60,372 nt of DNA from IMG/VR virus record IMGVR_UViG_3300035698_011646, positions 1-60,372 of that record, one strand, 5' to 3'. The notes beneath the pieces were generated by a model. The model was not told the origin of the DNA and made no database searches. It saw nothing but the letters and a program-made list of their open reading frames with translations. Within the stretch, counting starts at the first letter, position 1. Each line of letters starts with the position of its first letter. Below are positions 1 through 6,956 of this stretch, piece after piece. Made by a program: the position numbers and the translations under genes. Source of the stretch: a virus.

Positions 1-4
1 CGGC

Positions 5-682
5 TTGGTCGAAACACCACCGTTTCTAATGAAAGCCAAATCGAAACTGATTGAAGATTTACCAATTTCGTTATCGGTGCCTTCTGGCAACGGAGCTTTT
101 ACGGCTAATGTATATATGTCGGAGGCGGGAGTATGGGTTATGATCCCCGATTTCAAGTTTGCCCTACGCGAAGACCTCAAAAGTCGGCCTGAGTTTTTAC
201 CGACCCAGGCCGACCCTGAGGCGACCGGCTGGGACGTCCGTTGTGCTGAACCCGATGGTGTAACCATCCCCAATGGGGGTTATTTTAAAATCAGGCTGGG
301 CTTCCGAATGTTTGCTCCACCCGGCTGGTGGCTAGAGCTACGTGCACGTTCATCTACATTCGCAAAGAAACATTTGCATTCTTTGTACGGAGTGATAGAT
401 GAAACGTTCGAACACGAGCTGCTTTTTGGTTGCCAATACTGTCCGGAGCATTATGTTGCGGAGGAATTTCAGACCACCGGCTCGGGGCGGACGATTAGGA
501 AGCCCCCGGTGTTATCTGTTGGCTCTTTAAGGGTTGACTTTGGGGAGAGGCTTGGTCAAGTTGTCCCCGTCCGCCGCAAGGTCATGACGGTCGAAGGAAT
601 AAGCAACGAGGAATTTGATAAATTGGCCCAAGAACGTTCTGCTCAGAGGCAAGGCGGCTTTGGATCATCTGGAGAAAAGTAA
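5..682 (+). CDS. dut: dUTP diphosphatase (dUTPase)
   Basis: Trimeric-type dUTPase, which hydrolyses dUTP to dUMP and PPi and so keeps uracil out of phage DNA. All five family motifs are visible in order: GWDVRCAE (about residue 75), RARSSTFAKK (about 113), YGVIDETFE (about 128), GERLGQ (about 179) and the C-terminal glycine motif GGFGSSG (about 217). A roughly 35-residue insertion containing CQYC lies between motifs 3 and 4, making the protein longer (about 217-225 aa) than usual dUTPases (about 150). The reading frame is open to the window edge, so TTG at 5, ATG at 29 or a start upstream of the window are all possible. The stop overlaps the next ATG (TAATG). A uracil-DNA glycosylase follows 1.4 kb downstream, which fits uracil exclusion. 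Confidence 0.88.
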   Translation: MVETPPFLMKAKSKLIEDLPISLSVPSGNGAFTANVYMSEAGVWVMIPDFKFALREDLKSRPEFLPTQADPEATGWDVRCAEPDGVTIPNGGYFKIRLGFRMFAPPGWWLELRARSSTFAKKHLHSLYGVIDETFEHELLFGCQYCPEHYVAEEFQTTGSGRTIRKPPVLSVGSLRVDFGERLGQVVPVRRKVMTVEGISNEEFDKLAQERSAQRQGGFGSSGEK

Positions 683-1071
683 TGGCTGACGAAGACAATA
701 AGGTTGAGTCCGAAGAAGAGGTTAAAGAAACTGAGCCCACCCCTACTATCAATGTAGAGCCGGACCTCGTGATTAATTTCATGAATGAGGTTTTGGAAAA
801 GGACCCAGACGCCATCAAAGGCTTAATAGAAAGCCGCGTCTCGTGCAACGAAGACCTGATGAACCATGACACGGTTCAGGTTTTGTGTAAAGCAGATGAC
901 GAGGGCAAAGCCACCGATCCTACCGTGGGCATATTAGGTGTTCTGAACGGGCTTATTGGCAAACACGAAACTGGCTGGGGATACATGGCTGCCGAGTTTG
1001 ATGAGGACGGCAACCTGCATAGGTTCGTTAGGACCCCGCAAACGATTGAAAAAATCCCAGAGGCTAGATAA
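682..1071 (+). CDS. hypothetical acidic protein
   Basis: 129-aa protein not recognised. The N-terminal 25 residues are highly acidic (many E and D) and probably disordered. The rest looks like a small mixed domain ending in FDEDGNLHRFVRTP. The ATG overlaps the stop of the dUTPase gene (TAATG), so translation is probably coupled. No cysteines suggesting a metal site and no membrane segment. Confidence 0.7.
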   Translation: MADEDNKVESEEEVKETEPTPTINVEPDLVINFMNEVLEKDPDAIKGLIESRVSCNEDLMNHDTVQVLCKADDEGKATDPTVGILGVLNGLIGKHETGWGYMAAEFDEDGNLHRFVRTPQTIEKIPEAR

Positions 1072-1330
1072 GTATCAGAGCGTCTACATTCAGCGAAATG
1101 GGCAGCACCGTAGTGTTCTGCCTATTTGCTGTGTGGATGGGCCTGTGAGCAAATCTATACCTAGAGTGGTTCAAGGACGTATAAAAGATTTATCAAAAAC
1201 ATACGACGACCAATGTGACCTGTTTGTTCTGGTAGCTATCAAAGAGGATCGGATGGGTTGTGCGGCCTGGCCGCAGGACTCTGGTTTTAACTTTAAAGTA
1301 ATTTCTGCGGAGAAAGCTAATGTCGGATAA
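956..1330 (+). CDS. hypothetical protein, start uncertain
   Basis: The frame stays open from ATG 956 (or ATG 1001) to TAA 1330. The part after 1071 looks protein-like (YDDQCDLFVLVAIKEDRMGC). The part before 1071 overlaps the previous gene and reads like shadow sequence. The true start is probably near the end of that gene, but no ATG, GTG or TTG stands out there, so a rare start codon or a frameshift is possible. Function not recognised. Confidence 0.45.
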   Translation: MANTKLAGDTWLPSLMRTATCIGSLGPRKRLKKSQRLDKYQSVYIQRNGQHRSVLPICCVDGPVSKSIPRVVQGRIKDLSKTYDDQCDLFVLVAIKEDRMGCAAWPQDSGFNFKVISAEKANVG

Positions 1331-1448
1331 TCTATGCATATTCTTTTATGGAGAGTATGCAGGGGAAAAGGAAGCACAAAGTAAATATAAATTATTTCGA
1401 AACTTGGTCGCCAACAATGGCTTATGTTTTGGGGTTTTTAACAGCTGA
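1320..1448 (+). pseudogene. possible 5' remnant of a gene interrupted by the homing endonuclease gene
   Basis: ATG 1320 follows a good Shine-Dalgarno (GGAG with 7 nt spacing) and overlaps the previous stop, as real genes here do. It encodes MSDNLCIFFYGEYAGEKEAQ before running through the homing endonuclease N-terminus in another frame and stopping at 1448. The start signals look functional but the reading frame is short (42 aa). One reading is that the endonuclease gene inserted and left this stub. It could also be a chance ORF whose SD serves the endonuclease at 1348. Confidence 0.3.
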
Positions 1449-2121
1449 TGGGTCCGTTTATAATAGCACATTATCAATAGACTTGGCCACCAAAGACAAG
1501 TACGCTGTTGAATTTATAAGGGATCAATTGTCACCTGAAAAGAAGGTAGAGGAAAGAAAGAATAATGGTTCAGTAAGAGTTCGAGTTAATTCAGTGCAAT
1601 TATGTAGGTCGATTGTTAAATTTGGTATAGTGCCAAAGAAAACCGGAATAGAGAAGGTGCCACAGATACCAAAACAATATTTCTGTCATTATCTTAGAGG
1701 GGTTTTTGATGGGGATGGGTGGGTTTACACTAGAAGAAACACGGTGGAATGTGGGATTGTATCTGCCTCTGAACAATTTTTAAAGTCATTACGGGATTTA
1801 ACGGGCGGTTTAGGTCAAATCCATATTAAGGCAAGAAACAGACGAAGAACATTATATTCATGGGATATGTATTCTAATCATGCAGAGCGATTTAGAGATA
1901 TCATTTATTATGAAGGCGGGTTTGCTCTGTCAAGGAAAAAAGAAAAGTTTTTCTCTTCATACAAAGTTAAGTCTAAGAGGTTTTGGACGGATGAGCAGAT
2001 TAAAATTTTAATTAAAAGTTATACAAATTGTAGTTTGAAAACTATAGCTGATAAAACTGGTCGTTCATACAAAGCTGTGTCTAAAAAAGTTTGGGAGCTT
2101 GGTTTAGCTAATGAAAAATAA
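1348..2121 (+). CDS. LAGLIDADG homing endonuclease, free-standing
   Basis: 257-aa homing endonuclease with two LAGLIDADG-type helices: LGFLTADGSV (about residues 28-37) and LRGVFDGDGWV (about 113-123). The acidic residue ending each helix would coordinate Mg2+ for double-strand cleavage. The C-terminal 50 residues (WTDEQIKILIKSYTNCSLKT and the GRSYKAVSKKV segment) look like a SANT/HTH DNA-binding module. Codon use is more AT-rich than in the flanking genes, a sign of recent arrival. It lies between unrelated genes and its frame differs from both neighbours, so it is not an intein. Its last codons overlap the start of the uracil-DNA glycosylase gene at 2111. Confidence 0.88.
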   Translation: MESMQGKRKHKVNINYFETWSPTMAYVLGFLTADGSVYNSTLSIDLATKDKYAVEFIRDQLSPEKKVEERKNNGSVRVRVNSVQLCRSIVKFGIVPKKTGIEKVPQIPKQYFCHYLRGVFDGDGWVYTRRNTVECGIVSASEQFLKSLRDLTGGLGQIHIKARNRRRTLYSWDMYSNHAERFRDIIYYEGGFALSRKKEKFFSSYKVKSKRFWTDEQIKILIKSYTNCSLKTIADKTGRSYKAVSKKVWELGLANEK

Positions 2122-2704
2122 TATAAAAGAAAATTTACTTTCATGTATAAATGGGAAGGTTGCTAATTGTAGCAGTTGCGATCTTTGTAATTCATCTGGT
2201 TTAAGAGTGTTTGGGGAAGGTAATTTAAATGCAGATATCTTTTGGATTGGTGAGGGCTCGGGCCAGCAAGAGGCTGAAACTGGGAGACCATTTGTTGGCA
2301 AAGCAGGAAAATTATTAACTGTAATGATAGAAAGGATGGGTTTAACGCGGGAAGATATGTACATTGCAAATGTTGTTAAATGTCATCCTCCCGACAACCG
2401 GGCACCTTCTTTTGAAGAGGTGACTGCTTGTTTGCCATATTTGCAGATGCAATTAAAAATAATAGACCCCAAGATTATCGTTACCTTGGGAGCTACAGCT
2501 ACAGACGCTTTGTTAGGACCGGGAGAAAGCATCACTAAACGCCGCGGAGGCATCTATCACTATGATGTAGATGACAAAGAGATTACTGTGGTTCCGACGT
2601 TCCACCCGGCTTATTTGCTAAGAAACCCGGCCGCCAAACAGTTGGTTGCAAAAGATTTATTATTAGTTAATAGAATGCTCAAAAATGCTTCTGACAACGT
2701 TTAA
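2111..2704 (+). CDS. uracil-DNA glycosylase, family 4 (4Fe-4S)
   Basis: Removes uracil from DNA to start base-excision repair. The family signature is present: GEGSGQQEAETGRPFVGKAG (about residues 47-66) and HPAYLLRNP near the C-terminus. The cysteine pattern of the iron-sulfur families is C20-x2-C23 near the N-terminus plus C91 (CHPPDNRAPS) and C107. Length (197 aa) is normal and the N-terminus appears complete despite the adjacent homing endonuclease gene. Together with the dUTPase it implies a thymine-containing genome protected from uracil. Confidence 0.9.
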   Translation: MKNNIKENLLSCINGKVANCSSCDLCNSSGLRVFGEGNLNADIFWIGEGSGQQEAETGRPFVGKAGKLLTVMIERMGLTREDMYIANVVKCHPPDNRAPSFEEVTACLPYLQMQLKIIDPKIIVTLGATATDALLGPGESITKRRGGIYHYDVDDKEITVVPTFHPAYLLRNPAAKQLVAKDLLLVNRMLKNASDNV

Positions 2705-3014
2705 AAAAGAATTCGACCTCCGCCATGACTTTGAGGACTCCGACGTGGATTTGTTGCACGAGCGTCATTCTGACGTGAAGTTTTCCAACATTCCGGTGTC
2801 GTGGGTATTCCCCGTAGATGAAATGTTATGTCGGTTCAAATATAACCGAGCGGCCCAGGAAGTGCGCCAGGAGTTCGGGCAGCTAATCGTTATATTTAAG
2901 AACCGCCCGCAAGACCAAGGGCGATACCCGAAATACAATTCCATAGTTGCCGAGTGCGAGGCGAAAATTAAGTCTATAGATGTAGACCTACACGCCAGTA
3001 TGGAGCAACTATGA
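2685..3014 (+). CDS. hypothetical protein
   Basis: 109-aa protein not recognised. It starts 20 nt inside the end of the glycosylase gene and ends in an ATGA overlap with the next gene, so it belongs to the same transcript. Mixed charged sequence with no cysteine pairs, membrane segment or known motif; the C-terminal part is predicted helical (YNSIVAECEAKIKSIDVD). Confidence 0.65.
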   Translation: MLLTTFKKEFDLRHDFEDSDVDLLHERHSDVKFSNIPVSWVFPVDEMLCRFKYNRAAQEVRQEFGQLIVIFKNRPQDQGRYPKYNSIVAECEAKIKSIDVDLHASMEQL

Positions 3015-3196
3015 AGTATATTTATTTATGGCAGAATTGTGACGCTACCAAGATAAGGGCGTTTGCTAATAAGAAAAGCTTTAATCATTTTGTAAAAGAG
3101 CTTATGCAAGAAGCGAAATTTATGGGCCAACAAGATTTAGTTAAAGACATAAAAGACGAGATGAACCATATGGTTCAAAGGATAGAGTTAGAATAA
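3011..3196 (+). CDS. hypothetical small protein
   Basis: 61-aa protein, ATGA-coupled to the previous gene and followed immediately by the next ATG. Begins MKYIYLWQNCDATKIRAFA and continues as an amphipathic, lysine-rich helix. No function can be assigned. Confidence 0.6.
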   Translation: MKYIYLWQNCDATKIRAFANKKSFNHFVKELMQEAKFMGQQDLVKDIKDEMNHMVQRIELE

Positions 3197-4183
3197 ATGG
3201 ACCGCAAGTGGAAAATCGGCATTGCCGCCGCAGTTATATTAATAATTGCTTTTTTATTATGGCTAGCAAAATACCAGTACGACATGCTGGAACGGCAGAA
3301 GCTTATTGAAAGCTCGGTAGCAGAACAGAAAGAATTGGCGAACGGCATCATGCGGGCCCAGTCATCCTATGCTACCAAAAAGGATTTGGAGCAATGGTCT
3401 AATGATTTGGGCGTAGACCTGAGTCCTATCAGGGACGATCTAAAGAAGCTCAATGCTGACGTTCAGGGGATATCTGCGGTCAAGGTAGTGACGGTTGGGT
3501 ATCGTGGCTCGAACATAGCTTCGTCTTCAGAAGAGCCGCGGAAGCCAGAAGACAATCCTGAGCCGGTGGACCCAGACAACCCGGACCCGAACGGATATCA
3601 ACAGAAACGGCAGGTCCTGACTTTGAACGAACCTTTCTCCGGGAAGGACTCCATTCCTTTTGGAGAGGTGGGTTTCTCTGCCTGGAAGAAACGTCCCTGG
3701 GACCTGACGGTAACTCAAAGAGAGTATCGTGTCGTGAATGTGTTGGGTCAGGACGACGAGGGCCGGCACTACGTGTACAACAAGTTTTCTATCGTGGTAG
3801 ACGGCAAGAAGTATGATATAAAGATTTCGGACTCCAAGTTTATAGAGAGGTTGCCGGAGTCTAAGTTCAGGTTCAGCCCTCGATTATATTTTGGTATGGA
3901 CGGTGGGGCTTATTTCAGCAAGCCGATTGGGGCAGCAATGCCAAATATGCAGCTGTTCTTTTGGTCCAAGGGCCGGACGGCATCGGACCCCGATTGGATT
4001 TTACTTGGGGTAGGCGCTGGATATGAAATTGTTGAGGATCAGATCAGTTTCTTAATTTCTCCCGTGTCCTATAACGTAGGTCACCATTTGCCGCTGGTTG
4101 ATAACATCTTCGTAGGTCCATCTGTATCCACAGACACGCAAGGCAATTTTGCAATAATGTTTGGGGCCCGAGTAGGACTCTAG
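3197..4183 (+). CDS. membrane-anchored protein with coiled coil, proline-rich linker and beta-rich C-terminal domain
   Basis: 328 aa. One N-terminal membrane segment (about residues 7-24, IGIAAAVILIIAFLLWLA) follows a short positive N-terminus (MDRKWK). A charged helical region (about 27-95) is followed by a PxxPD/NP-rich linker (about 112-135). The C-terminal half alternates aromatic and glycine residues (FRFSPRLYFGMDGGAYF and FAIMFGARVGL), like transmembrane or packed beta strands. The topology suggests an inner-membrane anchor with a large periplasmic domain. A lysis or envelope role such as a spanin is a guess; no family is recognised. Confidence 0.65.
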   Translation: MDRKWKIGIAAAVILIIAFLLWLAKYQYDMLERQKLIESSVAEQKELANGIMRAQSSYATKKDLEQWSNDLGVDLSPIRDDLKKLNADVQGISAVKVVTVGYRGSNIASSSEEPRKPEDNPEPVDPDNPDPNGYQQKRQVLTLNEPFSGKDSIPFGEVGFSAWKKRPWDLTVTQREYRVVNVLGQDDEGRHYVYNKFSIVVDGKKYDIKISDSKFIERLPESKFRFSPRLYFGMDGGAYFSKPIGAAMPNMQLFFWSKGRTASDPDWILLGVGAGYEIVEDQISFLISPVSYNVGHHLPLVDNIFVGPSVSTDTQGNFAIMFGARVGL

Positions 4184-4188
4184 GCCCA

Positions 4189-4218
4189 TTGACAAACCTA
4201 GCCTTGTAGGATTAGGAT
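4189..4218 (+). promoter_or_regulatory. candidate sigma70-type promoter before the IF-3 cassette
   Basis: TTGACA (4189-4194) is a perfect -35 box and TAGGAT (4213-4218) a 4/6 -10 box, with 18-nt spacing. It lies just after a stop codon in one of the larger gaps of the left half and would drive the small gene at 4253, IF-3 and peptide deformylase. Seen by eye only. Confidence 0.45.
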
Positions 4219-4252
4219 ACAGGGGATAGAACGACATACAATTGGAGTGACG

Positions 4253-4408
4253 ATGTTCCCCTTCCTATACAATCCGCCAGAGAAGAAAGACAAGGATAAT
4301 TTTATGCAGGAACGGCTCTACATCGAAAGCCCTCCTGAATTTCCACCGCAAGAGGAACCGAAGACAAAAGAGGAACCGAAGCGTGGGATTGCAATTATTC
4401 AATTGTGA
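4253..4408 (+). CDS. small proline/glutamate/lysine-rich protein (51 aa)
   Basis: ATG 4253 is preceded by GGAG with good spacing (GGAGTGACGATG) and the frame runs 51 codons to TGA 4408. The product begins MFPFLYNPPEKKDKDNF and contains a duplicated EEPK segment (agaggaaccgaag twice in the DNA). It is the first gene after the candidate promoter and precedes IF-3 by 65 nt. It could be a leader peptide or a short disordered protein; no function is recognised. Confidence 0.5.
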   Translation: MFPFLYNPPEKKDKDNFMQERLYIESPPEFPPQEEPKTKEEPKRGIAIIQL

Positions 4409-4437
4409 TGAAGATTGATTATTATTAGAAAGACTTT

Positions 4438-4459
4438 CCTGTGGTGCATGCGCCACGGG
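4438..4459 (+). promoter_or_regulatory. stem-loop directly upstream of the IF-3 ribosome binding site
   Basis: CCTGTGGTG and CGCCACGGG pair as a 9-bp stem (two G-U pairs) around the loop CATG. It ends 5 nt before the GGAGG Shine-Dalgarno (4465-4469) of the IF-3 gene. Only ATTTT follows, so it is a poor terminator and more likely a translational control or RNA stability element. Confidence 0.5.
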
Positions 4460-4473
4460 ATTTTGGAGGAAAG

Positions 4474-5043
4474 ATTTTGGTACAAGGTAAAAAGTTTAGT
4501 AGTCCGCAACGTAAAAATAATTTCGTTCCGTTTAATAGTAGGATTAGGGCTCCGGAGGTCCGCTGCATAGATGCAGAGGGCAACAACATAGGGGTGGTGC
4601 CAATAAGTCAAGCTTTACGCACCGCTACTGATAGCGGCCTGGATTTAGTTCAGATTGCTAAAGGCCAGGATGGCATTCCGATCTGCCGAGTCACTGACTA
4701 TGGCAAGTTTAAATATGATATGTCAAAGCGGCAGAAAGAGACTGCTAAGAAACAGAGAGAGTCTGCCACCAAAACTAAAGAGATTAAGTTCCGTCCATCA
4801 ACTGATACCAACGATCTTGTGGTGAAGGCGGCTAAGGCTATAGAGATTTTGAATAATGGAGACCGAGTGAAAGTTTCCATTATGTTCAAGGGGCGTGAGG
4901 TTACGCACCGTGAAGTTGGGATAGGTGCCCTAAGTAGGTTCCTGGCGCTCGTTCCCAATGGACAGTTTTTGGGTCAGCCGTCGATGCAGGGACGGATATT
5001 GTCTGCAATAATAGATAAGCGAGAAGCGAAAGCCGCTTCATGA
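4474..5043 (+). CDS. infC: translation initiation factor IF-3 (phage-encoded)
   Basis: Full-length IF-3, about 189 aa (E. coli IF-3 is 180). The factor binds the 30S subunit, blocks 50S joining and checks the start codon and initiator tRNA. The N-terminal domain includes NSRIRAPEVRCIDAEGNNIG and the typical end CRVTDYGKFKYDMSKRQKE. A lysine-rich linker follows, then the C-terminal domain with KEIKFRPSTDTND, VKVSIMFKGREVTH and a final basic helix. No ATG is suitable. GGAGG at 4465-4469 is followed by ATT (4474) and TTG (4477). ATT is preferred because the nuclease gene at 16366 starts ATG with the same next 14 bases, and because bacterial infC also uses AUU. The frame is open further upstream to 4441. 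The stop overlaps the deformylase start (ATGA). Confidence 0.9.
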   Translation: MLVQGKKFSSPQRKNNFVPFNSRIRAPEVRCIDAEGNNIGVVPISQALRTATDSGLDLVQIAKGQDGIPICRVTDYGKFKYDMSKRQKETAKKQRESATKTKEIKFRPSTDTNDLVVKAAKAIEILNNGDRVKVSIMFKGREVTHREVGIGALSRFLALVPNGQFLGQPSMQGRILSAIIDKREAKAAS

Positions 5044-6638
5044 TCGTGACCGATGAGAAGGCACTCAGATTGGAGTGCTCTGATGTGCTGCCCGAAGAGA
5101 TAGCAGAACTGCGGGAGGCTCTGGAAACGGAGCTGGAGCAATCTGAAAAAAGGGGCGAGCCAGGTTTGGGCCTGGCCGCTCCACAAATAGGTATCCACAA
5201 ACGAATGGCTATCATTCGTATGGGAGATACTAAAATAGATTTAGTAAACGCTTCAATTGCTTTGGCTTTTGACGAGGCTATTTTTAAAAATGAAGGGTGC
5301 TTATCTTTTCCTGGAAGGACAGAAAACACAAAAAGGCACAAAGAGGTTCATATTTTGGACAATGTGGGGGAGCCAGGAAAGTTTATAGCTACTGGTCTAT
5401 TGGCTGTCGTGGTCCAGCACGAGTGTTTGCCTCACGATGCAATAATTCAAACCGAACATGGTTCGAAACGCATAATTGAAATCGTAAACGAGAAATATGA
5501 CGGTAAAATTTGGTGTTTGGGAAAAGATTTAGTTCCTAAATTGTCGCACGTGATTGGGTGGAGAAAAAATAAGAATATAAATAAAAAGAAGTGGGTCAGG
5601 GTTAAATTATCAACTACCGGCCCTAACAAACAACTAAAATGTACCGAAGATCACGTTTGTGCTTTTACGGATAATATTATGATAAATCCTGTTGTTGGGT
5701 TTACAGAGGCGAAAAATCTTACAGGCAAATATATTATCCGTAAACCTATCTTTAAGGAGAGGAATTCTGAGGTAGCTTTATATAACTCCGATCAAATGTC
5801 CGCTATTGTTGGTGGTTTGTTGGGCGATTTGTGCATCGCTTCTTCTGGAGAAATTATTATTTCTCATGGGGAACCGCAGAAAGAATATGCAAATTATAAA
5901 GCGAATATTCTTGATGGATATGTAAAACCAGGATATTCGGGCTATCGAGATAAGTGGTCAAATGTTGTTGTGCATGCCCCAATAACAGAACAGACCAAGC
6001 TATTGCGAACAATTGCGTATCCCGCCAAGAAAAGAATTAATAAAGAATTATTGCCGTACATTAATGATATTGCTTTGGCTTTTTGGTATATGGATGACGG
6101 TTGCTTTGTTAAAAATAAGTATGCTCAATTTCATACGGAGGGGTTTTATAAAAAAGACCTACAGTTATTACGGGAGTATTTAAAAAATAAATTTAAAATA
6201 AAGGTATCAATATCTCATAGAAAAGTTAGGTCTAAACTTAAATATTATTTGCGATTGGATTTAGAAAATTCGCAACGGTTATTTGATATAATTCATCCGT
6301 ATGTAATTCGGAGTATGGAATATAAGGTTCCTCAATCTTATCGTAACGGGACTAAGGTGACGTTGAGTTCTGCTCGTTTAGGGTTTTCGGTAAAGCGTGT
6401 GACCGCCGTTGACCCTGTCTTTAAGGAAAGTTATTTATATGACATCGAGGTGGAGGGGGATCACAACTTTTTTGCTAACAACACTCTTGTTCATAATTGC
6501 GATCATTTGCGGGGTGTGCTGCTTTCAGATGTGGCCATTTCTGAGCCGCCAGAGCTTCAAAGAAAAAAGAAGTTACGGCCAAATGATCAATGTTTATGCG
6601 GCTCTGGACTTAAGTACAAAAAGTGCTGCTCCAAATAG
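5040..6638 (+). CDS. def: peptide deformylase precursor with in-frame intein and C-terminal SEC-C motif
   Basis: Peptide deformylase removes the formyl group from nascent N-formyl-methionine at the ribosome exit, using a metal held by Cys and two His. Motif 1 is GLGLAAPQ (residues 43-49), motif 2 EGCLS (85-89). Motif 3 (HExDH) is split: residue 128 ends QHE, a 358-aa intein follows, and the sequence resumes CDHLRG. The spliced enzyme would be 174 aa. Instead of the long C-terminal helix of many bacterial deformylases it ends with a SEC-C zinc motif (QCLCGSGLKYKKCC). Translation is coupled to IF-3 by an ATGA overlap. Without splicing the active site is broken, so activity depends on the intein. 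Key residues appear intact. Confidence 0.92.
   Translation: MIVTDEKALRLECSDVLPEEIAELREALETELEQSEKRGEPGLGLAAPQIGIHKRMAIIRMGDTKIDLVNASIALAFDEAIFKNEGCLSFPGRTENTKRHKEVHILDNVGEPGKFIATGLLAVVVQHECLPHDAIIQTEHGSKRIIEIVNEKYDGKIWCLGKDLVPKLSHVIGWRKNKNINKKKWVRVKLSTTGPNKQLKCTEDHVCAFTDNIMINPVVGFTEAKNLTGKYIIRKPIFKERNSEVALYNSDQMSAIVGGLLGDLCIASSGEIIISHGEPQKEYANYKANILDGYVKPGYSGYRDKWSNVVVHAPITEQTKLLRTIAYPAKKRINKELLPYINDIALAFWYMDDGCFVKNKYAQFHTEGFYKKDLQLLREYLKNKFKIKVSISHRKVRSKLKYYLRLDLENSQRLFDIIHPYVIRSMEYKVPQSYRNGTKVTLSSARLGFSVKRVTAVDPVFKESYLYDIEVEGDHNFFANNTLVHNCDHLRGVLLSDVAISEPPELQRKKKLRPNDQCLCGSGLKYKKCCSK
5424..6497 (+). mobile_element. intein with LAGLIDADG endonuclease inside peptide deformylase
   Basis: Starts with Cys (CLPHDAIIQTEHG, block A), has a block-B TxxH-like segment (KCTEDHVCAF), two LAGLIDADG helices (IVGGLLGDLCI and LAFWYMDDGCF) and the C-terminal blocks YLYDIEVEGDHNFFA and LVHN. 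The +1 extein residue is Cys (CDHL). All nucleophiles for protein splicing are present: Cys1, terminal His-Asn, Cys+1. Insertion is between Glu and Cys of the metal-binding HECDH sequence, the most conserved point of the host enzyme. The endonuclease helices look intact, so it may still home. AT-rich like the free-standing homing genes nearby. Confidence 0.92.
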
Positions 6639-6667
6639 GCATTATTCGGGTTACTTTAGAATGACGG

Positions 6668-6898
6668 ATGGGTTATATGATTAATAGAAAGAATGGTGAC
6701 GACGATCAATTATATGAGGCGCTAACGGGATTATTGATTAGAGTCTCTGCTTTAGAGCGTGTCCTGATCGAGAAGGGCACGATTACTAAAGAAGAGTATT
6801 TAACATATTTAAATGGGTCAGTAGAAGAACTTCAAGGCGAGATGGAAGCTGCGATAGCTTCTAAAGCTGAGAAGATGGGCCAGAAAGTATTCAGCTAA
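6668..6898 (+). CDS. hypothetical small helical protein
   Basis: 76-aa, mostly helical, with a run LYEALTGLLIRVSALERVLI that could form a coiled coil; resembles small phage proteins that precede a terminator. Last gene of the IF-3/deformylase transcript; a strong terminator begins 15 nt after its stop. ATG 6668 or ATG 6677 may be the start. Function unknown. Confidence 0.6.
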   Translation: MGYMINRKNGDDDQLYEALTGLLIRVSALERVLIEKGTITKEEYLTYLNGSVEELQGEMEAAIASKAEKMGQKVFS

Positions 6899-6912
6899 GT
6901 AAGATCATGGTT

Positions 6913-6940
6913 GCCCGATTTTAGTCGGGCTTTTGTTTTT
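6913..6940 (+). terminator. rho-independent terminator
   Basis: GCCCGA and TCGGGC pair around TTTTAG, followed by TTTTGTTTTT. Ends the cassette carrying IF-3 and peptide deformylase and separates it from thioredoxin. Confidence 0.85.
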
Positions 6941-6956
6941 GTGGTGGTGAGTAACG

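Noticed and set aside
1320-2121. Group I intron or intein containing the endonuclease
   Set aside because: The endonuclease ORF fills nearly the whole segment, leaving no room for an intron core, and frames on both sides do not match for an intein.
6409-6684. 91-aa ORF in another frame over the intein end
   Set aside because: It overlaps the conserved intein C-terminus and deformylase C-extein in a shadow frame and has no ribosome binding site.
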